DNA of 16,489 nucleotides, from NCBI GenBank assembly GCA_903910215.1, contig CAIVYV010000353.1, positions 1-16,489 of the forward strand. Reading direction: 5' to 3'. The notes beneath the pieces were generated by a model. The model was given only the letters and a program-made list of their open reading frames with translations. It had not been told where the DNA came from and did no database searches. The position numbers and the translations under genes are program-made. Every line of letters begins with the position of its first letter. The first letter of the stretch is position 1. Origin of the DNA: an uncultured Pseudomonadota bacterium. Its GTDB lineage: Bacteria; Pseudomonadota; Gammaproteobacteria; Steroidobacterales; Steroidobacteraceae. Below are positions 1 through 5,448 of the stretch, one piece after another.

Positions 1-181
1 AGGGTACATATCGCACCATTGTCACTTTGACATTCTGATCCCGCCCGGTTTCAGATCGATGCGGATAAATCAAAGACAGAAGGTAAAAGCCGATGAGGTG
101 ACACCATGGTGAGAGATGTCAGCGGTGTCGAATGAAGTCACTAAAACCACGGTCTGGCATGTCCTGCGCCGTGACGCATGC
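1..181. other. Gene-free left edge, possible mobile-element remnant
   Basis: No recognisable gene is seen in this stretch. A plus-strand frame is open from base 2 to a TGA at 110-112 (36 codons); its product is not recognisable, so it could be a gene tail or chance. The segment has several short repeats: TGTC/GACA arms at 20-23 and 29-32, a perfect CACCATGGTG palindrome at 102-111, and TGTCAGCG at 117-124 followed by a second TGTC. TGTCAGCG resembles, from memory, the TG-starting ends of IS21-like elements, but no transposase fragment is visible. No intrinsic terminator for the leftward regulator gene at 182 is clear. Confidence 0.25.
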
Positions 182-907
182 TCACGCACCAGCCGCCTTG
201 AGGCGGCCTGCGGAATGAACTAGCTGCGCGCTCTCGCTCTGATAGCTATGACGACACTCGCAAGCGAATTCGTGCAACTTTCGCGGCTCAGGGATCTGTA
301 ATTTACCTCTGGAGGTCTTGACGACGGACGCATGCGCTAGACGGCATAGTGCTTCAGTAACTGCCTCCCGGCGGACACCGAGAAAGTGAGCAAGATCCTC
401 ATGGGTCATTTCGAAGCACGTTGATCCTGAAGCGTAGTTAAGACTCAAGAGCCAGCGAGCCAATCGACGCTGCAAAGGGTGCCGCAGGTTACAGCCACTC
501 GTCACACCTAAAAAGTTGGTTACTCGCATGAACTGACCATGAACGGCTCGTCTCAAATCCGGCCACCGCGTCATCTCGGCTGCGAAGATCTCACTACGCA
601 TTCTGAGTGAGTAGCCAGCGATGATCGCACGTGGCACTCCAGTCATCGTGAGGTCGACCAAGTTACGTGCGCCAATCGCATCTCGATACCCGAGGAGTGC
701 TAGATGGGAGCTGAAGCCATCTGCCATTTCCAATTCCAAAGAGTAGACGCTGGTAATCGGGAAATAGATGTAGTCGGATCTACCTGTCAGATCACGATCT
801 GTGTCCCCACGATTTACAAGAACGATCTCGATGTGGGGGTCGAATCTATCCAGTATATGTTTTGGTAGAACCTGGAGAAATTTATTCTGTGTCATCACCG
901 GCTTCAT
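182..907 (-). CDS. Crp/Fnr-family transcriptional regulator (left copy)
   Basis: A 241-residue cytoplasmic DNA-binding regulator of the Crp/Fnr superfamily. Residues about 10-125 form the degenerate cyclic-nucleotide-binding-like beta domain, about 126-160 the linking helix, and 165-205 the winged helix-turn-helix, with recognition helix VRREAVT at 178-184. The tail carries ACEC at 215-218, a feature of this subfamily. The arginine-serine pair that contacts cAMP in CRP is not seen, so the signal is unlikely to be cAMP; it is unknown. The ATG at 907 is preferred over a TTG at 940 because GGAGGG lies about 7 bases upstream of it. It points away from the pilus locus and is related to the regulator at 13054. 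Two inverted repeats upstream (945-963, 985-1000) could be operators. Its targets are inferred, not shown. Confidence 0.85.
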   Translation of the reverse strand: MKPVMTQNKFLQVLPKHILDRFDPHIEIVLVNRGDTDRDLTGRSDYIYFPITSVYSLELEMADGFSSHLALLGYRDAIGARNLVDLTMTGVPRAIIAGYSLRMRSEIFAAEMTRWPDLRRAVHGQFMRVTNFLGVTSGCNLRHPLQRRLARWLLSLNYASGSTCFEMTHEDLAHFLGVRREAVTEALCRLAHASVVKTSRGKLQIPEPRKLHEFACECRHSYQSESAQLVHSAGRLKAAGA

Positions 908-944
908 CGATTTCCCTCCGTGAATGAGTGATGAGCGCAAAGTT

Positions 945-963
945 TCGAGAATTTGGCTCTCGA
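945..963. promoter_or_regulatory. Inverted repeat upstream of left Crp/Fnr gene
   Basis: Perfect arms TCGAGA (945-950) and TCTCGA (958-963) separated by 7 bases, centred about 46 bp upstream of the regulator's ATG at 907. The position suits an operator or promoter-proximal site; the binding protein is unknown. A short palindrome like this can also arise by chance. Confidence 0.3.
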
Positions 964-984
964 CGTCACGAAGTATTTGATTTT

Positions 985-1000
985 AGTGTGAGGAAACACT
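985..1000. promoter_or_regulatory. 16-bp perfect inverted repeat, candidate Crp/Fnr-type operator
   Basis: AGTGT (985-989), six bases, then ACACT (996-1000). The 16-bp 5-6-5 layout is the size of Crp/Fnr-family operators, and it lies about 80 bp upstream of the leftward regulator gene, where an autoregulatory site could sit. The sequence matches neither the CRP nor the FNR consensus exactly. Confidence 0.35.
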
Positions 1001-1220
1001 CATGACAGATTAGATACGCTAGTCGTCGCACCCACGAGACACTATCCGGGACAAAGAATCCTCTAGGATCCGTATAACACTGTTTTTTCTTGCTTCTAGT
1101 TTCGACCTTCAACACCGCCTTAGACTCTTGGAGACCGGCCGAAGGTGATCTGGCGCACACGTCACCTTTCTCGCCTTTGCGTGCGATTCACCACCGAATT
1201 AACAGAACCGTATACCTAGA

Positions 1221-1434
1221 CTCTGCATCGTCGATTGGAAATCACTTCGCGCCTTTTCCCGAAGCAGAGCCATCGATCACAGGAAGCCACGGTCCCCGAC
1301 AGACCGGCGTCGAGGCCACGAAAGGGTCGCCGAGACGATGTCCTAAACGACAGGTCCCATCCTGTGACCGTACTAAAGAAGTGCGGTGAGGCAGCTCGGC
1401 CTTTTCCAAACACGGAGGGTCGAGCTGCTTTTTT
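1221..1434 (+). ncRNA. Candidate structured small RNA
   Basis: A roughly 210-nt segment that reads as a structured RNA on the plus strand. Seen directly: a long-range perfect 7-bp pairing CATCGTC (1226-1232) with GACGATG (1334-1340); local hairpins CTTCG/CGAAG (1245-1249/1260-1264), CGGTC/GACCG (1290-1294/1302-1306) and ACAGG/CCTGT (1350-1354/1361-1365); an 8-bp hairpin with one G-U pair and AAAGA loop (1367-1374/1380-1387); then an intrinsic terminator ending at 1434. A weak promoter-like pair, TTCACC at 1187-1192 and TATACC at 1211-1216 with 18 bases between, would start transcription near 1222. No known RNA family was recognised (6S and common riboswitches were considered). An unrecognised short protein gene or chance pairing remain alternatives. 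Confidence 0.35.
1391..1434 (+). terminator. Rho-independent terminator (rightward)
   Basis: Perfect 8-bp stem GCAGCTCG (1391-1398) / CGAGCTGC (1421-1428), 22-base loop, followed by six T residues (1429-1434). The T-run lies only on the plus-strand side, so it ends a rightward transcript although no convincing plus-strand gene lies upstream. The loop is longer than usual. Confidence 0.6.
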
Positions 1435-1476
1435 GTGAATCCCCCCGAGTGGCTCGATTTCTCCAGCCACCACCTC

Positions 1477-1508
1477 GGGCCGGATCCCGTTGAGGATCCG
1501 GCCCTTTT
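1477..1508 (+). terminator. Second, strong GC-rich terminator
   Basis: Perfect 11-bp stem GGGCCGGATCC (1477-1487) / GGATCCGGCCC (1494-1504) with a six-base loop, then TTTT (1505-1508) on the plus-strand side. It stops rightward transcription before it runs into the oppositely oriented hsp20 gene. Read from the hsp20 side, the same hairpin lies just after the stop but has no T-run, so it may only protect the hsp20 mRNA end. Confidence 0.65.
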
Positions 1509-1510
1509 CT

Positions 1511-1927
1511 CTACTTGATATCGATTCTGTGCAGCTCGGAGCGCGACTTCTTCGGAAGCGTCAGCGCCAGAACACCATTTTCGTATGAGGCCCGCGCTTT
1601 TGTTGGGTCGATATCGTGCGCCAGCGACATGCTACGAGACACAACACCGAAGTTGCGCTCCGAGCAAATGCAGTGCCCGCTGTTCTGATGCTCGGACTGA
1701 CTTTTCTTTTGTGCCGAAATCACTACATAGTTAGCATCCAATTCGACTTTCACATCGTCTTTTTTCGCGCCAGGAATCTCGGCGTGTATAGAGTACACGT
1801 CCTCATCTTCGTGCATATCAAGCCGTATCTGTGACGCGGATCCATCAAAAGAAAACGGACGACGCATGAGCCCTCGCACGGCCTCCTCTACGTCATTAAT
1901 CTGATCATGCAGTAAATGCTTCTTCAT
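1511..1927 (-). CDS. hsp20: Hsp20/alpha-crystallin small heat-shock protein
   Basis: A 138-residue ATP-independent cytoplasmic holdase that binds unfolding proteins. The alpha-crystallin domain spans about residues 36-127, with the family hallmarks AEIPG (49-53), the SxRNFG/SRS segment around 89-99, and A-x-Y-x-N-G-V-L-x-L-T-L-P-K (113-126). The tail has an I-x-I motif (135-137) used for oligomer contacts. A GAGGAAA sequence sits about 7 bases upstream of the ATG at 1927. C86 and C88 form a CxC pair in the loop where this family usually has charged residues. No clear sigma-32 promoter was found upstream. It is transcribed divergently from the pilus locus and has no evident functional link to it. 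Confidence 0.9.
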   Translation of the reverse strand: MKKHLLHDQINDVEEAVRGLMRRPFSFDGSASQIRLDMHEDEDVYSIHAEIPGAKKDDVKVELDANYVVISAQKKSQSEHQNSGHCICSERNFGVVSRSMSLAHDIDPTKARASYENGVLALTLPKKSRSELHRIDIK

Positions 1928-1947
1928 TTTGATTTCCTCTTACTCGA

Positions 1948-1976
1948 TTGGGATGAGATTGTCCCCCTCCTAGTAT
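1948..1976 (+). promoter_or_regulatory. Possible sigma-70-type promoter for the tad locus
   Basis: TTGGGA (1948-1953) and TAGTAT (1971-1976) are separated by 17 bases, each matching four of six consensus positions. Transcription would start near 1983, giving flp a leader of about 150 nt that contains the repeats at 2016-2105. This is a consensus match only, and a better promoter used with an activator may lie closer to flp. Confidence 0.25.
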
Positions 1977-2015
1977 CATGATCTCGATATTCGGTATCCG
2001 TTTCATCCAGCACTG

Positions 2016-2031
2016 AGATCAACTGCGATCT
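2016..2031. repeat. Inverted repeat in the hsp20-flp intergenic region
   Basis: AGATC (2016-2020) and GATCT (2027-2031) with six bases between, a 16-bp operator-sized palindrome about 100 bp upstream of flp. It has the dimensions of a Crp/Fnr-type site but no match to a known consensus, and may be chance. Confidence 0.25.
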
Positions 2032-2041
2032 AGGTGCGAGG

Positions 2042-2061
2042 CCGCGCAAGGACCCGCGCAA
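2042..2061 (+). repeat. Tandem direct repeat CCGCGCAA, 12-bp period
   Basis: CCGCGCAA occurs at 2042-2049 and again at 2054-2061, about one helical turn apart, some 75 bp upstream of flp. Spacing near one turn is typical of response-regulator half-sites, so this is a plausible activator site. No such protein is encoded in the window. Confidence 0.3.
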
Positions 2062-2079
2062 TTACTCCTCTATGGTGTC

Positions 2080-2105
2080 GCTGTCGAAGTCGTCACTTCG
2101 ATAGC
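2080..2105 (+). promoter_or_regulatory. Hairpin in the flp leader
   Basis: GCTGTCGAAGT (2080-2090) pairs with ACTTCGATAGC (2095-2105), giving an 11-bp stem with one G-U pair and a four-base loop CGTC. The inner 18 bp (2084-2101) are a perfect DNA palindrome. It ends 26 bases before the flp ATG and just upstream of the AGGAG ribosome-binding site. The G-U pair fits an RNA element (5' stabiliser or attenuator); the perfect inner palindrome would also fit an operator. Confidence 0.45.
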
Positions 2106-2131
2106 CCTTTAAATCCAATCAGGAGAACTCA

Positions 2132-2296
2132 ATGAAAAATTTTCTGAAACTTTTTATCCGTGATGAGCGCGGACTTGCTGCAGTCGAGTACGCCCTCGTT
2201 GCGGGCGTCGTCACCGTAGCCTTAATTGGAGTCTTCGGAGATATCGGTACAAATGCCGCAGCGAAACTCCAAGAGCTCGCAGACGCGCTTGTCTGA
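2132..2296 (+). CDS. flp: Flp type IVb major prepilin
   Basis: A 54-residue pilin precursor, the structural subunit of the Tad pilus. The 14-residue positively charged leader ends in glycine, and G14|L15 is the prepilin-peptidase cleavage point. E19 and Y20 (mature +5 and +6) give the Flp-class E-Y pair, followed by a single hydrophobic helix (A21 to about L32). The mature protein is about 40 residues. AGGAG at 2121-2125 lies six bases before the ATG. It is the first gene of the locus, 73 bp before the peptidase gene, and is bracketed by hairpins at 2080-2105 and 2316-2357. It is the only flp copy in the window. Confidence 0.95.
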   Translation: MKNFLKLFIRDERGLAAVEYALVAGVVTVALIGVFGDIGTNAAAKLQELADALV

Positions 2297-2315
2297 TAGG
2301 TAATCCTTGTCGTAT

Positions 2316-2357
2316 CGGTGCCCGAGCGGTGAGTCCCTCCCCACTGCTCGGGCACCG
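2316..2357 (+). terminator. Strong hairpin after flp, probable attenuator or mRNA stabiliser
   Basis: A 12-bp perfect stem, CGGTGCCCGAGC (2316-2327) with GCTCGGGCACCG (2346-2357), extends inward to 15 bp through GGT/ACT with one G-U pair, leaving a 12-base loop. No T-run follows, so it is not a classical terminator. It begins 19 bases after the flp stop and ends just before the CGGAG ribosome-binding site of the next gene. Partial transcription stop or 3' protection of the flp mRNA would give more pilin than machinery. Confidence 0.6.
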
Positions 2358-2369
2358 TCGGAGCGCTAC

Positions 2370-2798
2370 GTGAATTCCGTCCCGTTCATACAGTTGTCAG
2401 TCTTGATCCCTTCTGTCTTTCTGGCAGCAGTTCTCGACTGGAAGTCGCGAAGGATACCGAACTTACTCACTGCATTCATTGCAATAGCGGGCATCACCTA
2501 TCTTGTCATTGAGCATTCAGCCGCGTCAGCGTTGGGTGGAGTTACTCAGGGAGCCATCGTCGGACTCGCTTGCATGCCCATCTACGTTTTGCGCGGCATG
2601 AGCGCCGGAGATGTGAAGCTGATTTCCGTTACCTCGATCTGGTGGACAGTCTCGGAATTACTGATCGCAATAGTCTCAACCGCCATCGCCGGCGCGATTC
2701 TGGCTTTGATTTACATCTGTGTAAACCGGGGCGCCACGCACGTGCCGTATGCGATCGCGATCGCTACGTCGACTGTCGCTACCGTCTTCGCTGCCTGA
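2370..2798 (+). CDS. tadV: Prepilin peptidase TadV/CpaA
   Basis: A 142-residue inner-membrane aspartyl protease that removes prepilin leaders at the cytoplasmic face. The catalytic aspartates are D23, in D-W-K-S-R-R-I-P-N (23-31), and D81, in S-A-G-D-V-K-L (78-84). The C-terminal VPYAIAIA (125-132) matches the TadV PYGxAI signature. The first glycine of GxGD is replaced by S78. Four to five membrane segments are visible. Like TadV enzymes generally, it lacks the methyltransferase domain of PilD. The GTG at 2370 is chosen because CGGAG at 2359-2363 sits six bases upstream; an in-frame TTG at 2307 would have to be translated through the hairpin and has no ribosome-binding site. Confidence 0.9.
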   Translation: MNSVPFIQLSVLIPSVFLAAVLDWKSRRIPNLLTAFIAIAGITYLVIEHSAASALGGVTQGAIVGLACMPIYVLRGMSAGDVKLISVTSIWWTVSELLIAIVSTAIAGAILALIYICVNRGATHVPYAIAIATSTVATVFAA

Positions 2799-2805
2799 GG
2801 AATCC

Positions 2806-3642
2806 ATGAACTACGAAACCCGAAAGAATGTTTGGCTAATTTTTGTCGCTCTCTTATTCGCCGCTTTAGCTGCTTGGCTCGCGACGCGCTGGATGCAAAC
2901 GCGCATGGACGCAATGGACCCCAATAAACTCGCTCTTTCGAGTGTTGTGATTGCCGCACGAGATGTTCCACTCGGGAAACGTATCCAGAAAGACGACATC
3001 AGGCTAGCCCGTGCAATAAGGACCAGCATTCCACCAGATGCGTTTACAAGAACGGAAAACGTAGTCGGCCATGTTTCGAAGGCCGCACTCTTTTCGGGCG
3101 AGGTGCTGATTGATCGACGTCTGTCAAAGTACGTCGGCGGGAGCTCACTCGCTGCAGTGCTAGAACCGGGTATGCGCGCCGTTACAGTACGTGTCGACGA
3201 TGTCATCGGCGTAGGCGGATTTGTACTACCGGAAAATCGGGTCGATGTCGTGGCTACATTCCAACAGGGAAATTCGTACGAAGCCGAAACAATTCTCCAA
3301 GACATCCGAGTATTAGCAGTCGATCAGAGGTCAGATCCGGGCTCGAACGAACCATTGCTGGTTCGCGCTGTGACGCTCGAGGTGACGCCGAAAGGCGCAG
3401 AGAAAATCGCATCAGCAGAGCAACGCGGACGAATTCAGCTGACCTTACTGAATCCGATGTCTGCCAAAACTGTGATGCCGAACGATGAATCCGCCATGGC
3501 GGAAGTTGTCGTCCGCACGCCGAAATTGATTGAGGCGGGACTCTTCCCGATTAAGACGCCAAGTCTCGAGAGACCGCGCGACCCATCACCTGCCGTGACC
3601 TTGATTCGCGGCACGCAAGTTACCACACGTAAGTCGGAGTAG
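2806..3642 (+). CDS. cpaB: Pilus assembly protein CpaB/RcpC
   Basis: A 278-residue periplasmic protein anchored by an N-terminal membrane helix (about 9-28). A SAF domain follows (about 43-105: VVIAARDVPLGKRIQ, then a proline-containing segment and the VVGHVSKAALFSGEVL stretch), then the RcpC/CpaB-specific domain (about 113-225, with LEPGMRAVTVRVDDVIGVGG and LPENRVDVVATF). Family members contact or modify the secretin channel in the periplasm. GAGG at 2797-2800, overlapping the tadV stop, provides the ribosome-binding site for the ATG. The gene starts 7 bp after tadV and ends 9 bp before the secretin gene, as expected in one operon. Confidence 0.92.
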   Translation: MNYETRKNVWLIFVALLFAALAAWLATRWMQTRMDAMDPNKLALSSVVIAARDVPLGKRIQKDDIRLARAIRTSIPPDAFTRTENVVGHVSKAALFSGEVLIDRRLSKYVGGSSLAAVLEPGMRAVTVRVDDVIGVGGFVLPENRVDVVATFQQGNSYEAETILQDIRVLAVDQRSDPGSNEPLLVRAVTLEVTPKGAEKIASAEQRGRIQLTLLNPMSAKTVMPNDESAMAEVVVRTPKLIEAGLFPIKTPSLERPRDPSPAVTLIRGTQVTTRKSE

Positions 3643-3651
3643 GCACTCAAT

Positions 3652-5157
3652 ATGCATCGACCACTATTCTTGTTTTTGCTGTTCACACTCAGTGGAGCCA
3701 TCAACGCGGCAGATCTAGAGGCGAGTAGCCGGAAGATCACCCTGCCCGTCTTTCAGTCGCATACGTTGACGCTAGATAGGGCGGCAAAGCGGGTTTCGAT
3801 TGCTGATCCGGAGATTGCTGATATCGTGGTTTTGAGCCCCACAGAGTATTACGTACTCGGTCGTGATGTAGGCGTAACGAATCTCATCGTTTGGGACCGG
3901 GAAGGCGGCGGACGATCGTCTTTCGAAGTAGAAGTTACCCACGACCTCGAAGGCCTCAAGGCGCGGCTGTTTCGTCTGATTCCCGGTAACAGCATCGAAG
4001 TGACGTCGGCTCAGAGATCCATCGTGTTATCGGGTCGTGTCCCGAGTGCGACTACCATGAATACGGCGATTCGCCTGGCGGAGAGTTATCTTGCGCGCCT
4101 AGATAATGCGCGCCGAAGTCGCGAAGCGGATTCCGAGAAGTCGGAAACCCAGCGAAATACAAATCGCCCGAGCGGCGAGACCATCAATCTGCTTGAGGTA
4201 TCGGGTGCTCAGCAGGTCATGGTTGAAGTCCGAGTGGCCGAGGTCGCACGCTCGGAACTCAAACGAATCAATGCGCGATTCAATGCTTTTGGCGTGCGCG
4301 GCAATTGGAGCGGTGGCGGCGTCAACGGCGGCGCATCTTTTCCGGACGCGATGTTTGGTCCTTCGGGCGCTCGCATTCCGTCGGTCAGCTCGAACAGCAG
4401 CTCGGTAGTGGCGCCGGTGCTCGACGAATTTGCACCGAACGATCTCGTGATAGCTAATCAGGGCATTTTCACAAGCTACCTCTCCGACAGCTTTGCATTC
4501 AATCTCGCCTTGGATGCAGCGAAAGATCAGGGACTCGCAAAAATCCTGGCCGAGCCGACCCTGACAACGTTGACCGGACAGGAGGCTACTTTTCTGTCAG
4601 GTGGTGAGTTTCCGATTCCTGTCCCACAGAGCGACCGAAGCGTCACTATCGCATTCAAAGATTTCGGCATTTCTCTGAAGGTTTTACCAACAGTTCTCGC
4701 CGAAGATCGAATCAATACGAAGCTCGAGGTTTCTGTTAGTGAGATCTCAAACGCGACCAGCGTTGTCCTGAACCCGACTCAAACGAGCTCAACCTTCGTC
4801 GTTCCGTCACTCACGAGACGCAATGCGACAGGCACCGTGGAACTTGCGGATGGTCAGACGATCGCATTAGCGGGCCTATTCAGCGACAACGTCCGTTCAA
4901 TGGTGAGTAAATTCCCTGGCCTTGGCTCTCTGCCGGTGCTCGGCGCGCTATTTCGCAGCCAGGATTTCGTGAAGGGTAATACCGAGCTCGTCATCCTGGT
5001 AACACCACGCCTGGCGCGACCGATTGACCCGAAATCACTGGATCTGCCAACCGATCGTTATCGCCAGCCGGACGATTGGGACTTTTACATGATGGGGCGG
5101 ATCAGTGCACCGGAAGTCGTCCCACCGCAAGACACACAAGAGAGGAAGAATCCATGA
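3652..5157 (+). CDS. cpaC: Tad secretin CpaC/RcpA
   Basis: A 501-residue outer-membrane secretin, the channel through which the pilus passes. Residues 1-20 are a Sec signal peptide (likely cut after INAA). The pilus-formation N-terminal domain spans about 26-98, a BON-like domain about 100-145, a linker rich in polar residues about 146-175, and the secretin domain about 180-470, including AEPTLTTLTGQEATFLSGGEFPIPV and the distal GNTELVILVTPRL. A GGAG lies rather far (12 bases) upstream of the ATG, so reinitiation from cpaB may contribute. Its stop overlaps the start of the next gene (ATGA). Confidence 0.95.
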   Translation: MHRPLFLFLLFTLSGAINAADLEASSRKITLPVFQSHTLTLDRAAKRVSIADPEIADIVVLSPTEYYVLGRDVGVTNLIVWDREGGGRSSFEVEVTHDLEGLKARLFRLIPGNSIEVTSAQRSIVLSGRVPSATTMNTAIRLAESYLARLDNARRSREADSEKSETQRNTNRPSGETINLLEVSGAQQVMVEVRVAEVARSELKRINARFNAFGVRGNWSGGGVNGGASFPDAMFGPSGARIPSVSSNSSSVVAPVLDEFAPNDLVIANQGIFTSYLSDSFAFNLALDAAKDQGLAKILAEPTLTTLTGQEATFLSGGEFPIPVPQSDRSVTIAFKDFGISLKVLPTVLAEDRINTKLEVSVSEISNATSVVLNPTQTSSTFVVPSLTRRNATGTVELADGQTIALAGLFSDNVRSMVSKFPGLGSLPVLGALFRSQDFVKGNTELVILVTPRLARPIDPKSLDLPTDRYRQPDDWDFYMMGRISAPEVVPPQDTQERKNP

Positions 5158-5447
5158 ACGCAGGAAAACCACTGGTCATTCTGTACTCAATAGCTTTAAG
5201 CACTGGCATGTTGGGAGGATGCGCAACCACTGAGCCCTCAGTGGCTGACGGTCAGAGCCTTAAGACGATTCTGGCGGCACAAGTCAACGATGCCGAGGCG
5301 ACAGCGCGTCACGGAACAACAGCGCCTCGCGGAACCGATGCCGAGGTCGCCAACGCGACGGTCAATGGTGTACGCAGTCGAAGCCGTGAAGGTTCGTCTC
5401 GTCCCGGGCTGATGGACTTACTGTTGGGCGGTATGGGCCGAAATTGA
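5154..5447 (+). CDS. Small lipoprotein of unknown family in the tad locus
   Basis: A 97-residue predicted lipoprotein, not recognised as any named Tad component. The signal sequence ends in the lipobox L-G-G-C (20-23), and the first mature residue is the lipidated cysteine C23. The mature part is about 75 residues, low in hydrophobics and rich in Ala, Thr and Arg, ending in a short hydrophobic patch LMDLLLGGMG (86-95). AGAGGAAG precedes the ATG, which overlaps the secretin stop by 4 bp. In other loci this position holds CpaD or RcpB, and the size resembles secretin pilotins. A pilotin or CpaD-like role is inferred from position only. Confidence 0.8.
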   Translation: MNAGKPLVILYSIALSTGMLGGCATTEPSVADGQSLKTILAAQVNDAEATARHGTTAPRGTDAEVANATVNGVRSRSREGSSRPGLMDLLLGGMGRN

Positions 5448-5448
5448 T

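Larger units (their letters stand above)
908..1510. other. Gene-free region between regulator and hsp20
   Basis: About 600 bases without a convincing protein gene. Open frames here lack a ribosome-binding site, start only at TTG or GTG, and resemble no family. The part next to the regulator (908-1000) holds two inverted repeats. About 1001-1186 shows nothing recognisable. From about 1187 to 1508 there is a possible promoter, a series of hairpins and two rightward terminators, annotated separately. Confidence 0.5.

Noticed and set aside
966..1160. 64-codon minus-strand frame upstream of the left regulator
   Set aside because: GTG start, no recognisable family, and it runs through the inverted repeat at 985-1000. 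Likely chance.
1090..1389. 99-codon plus-strand frame ending just before the terminator
   Set aside because: It starts only at TTG without a ribosome-binding site, has no internal ATG, resembles no family and coincides with the hairpin-rich stretch. The terminator makes it not impossible, but a structured RNA explains the region better.
2307..2369. Longer N-terminus for the prepilin peptidase from TTG 2307
   Set aside because: It would translate through the 2316-2357 hairpin and lacks a ribosome-binding site. The GTG at 2370 has CGGAG at good spacing and begins just before the first membrane segment.
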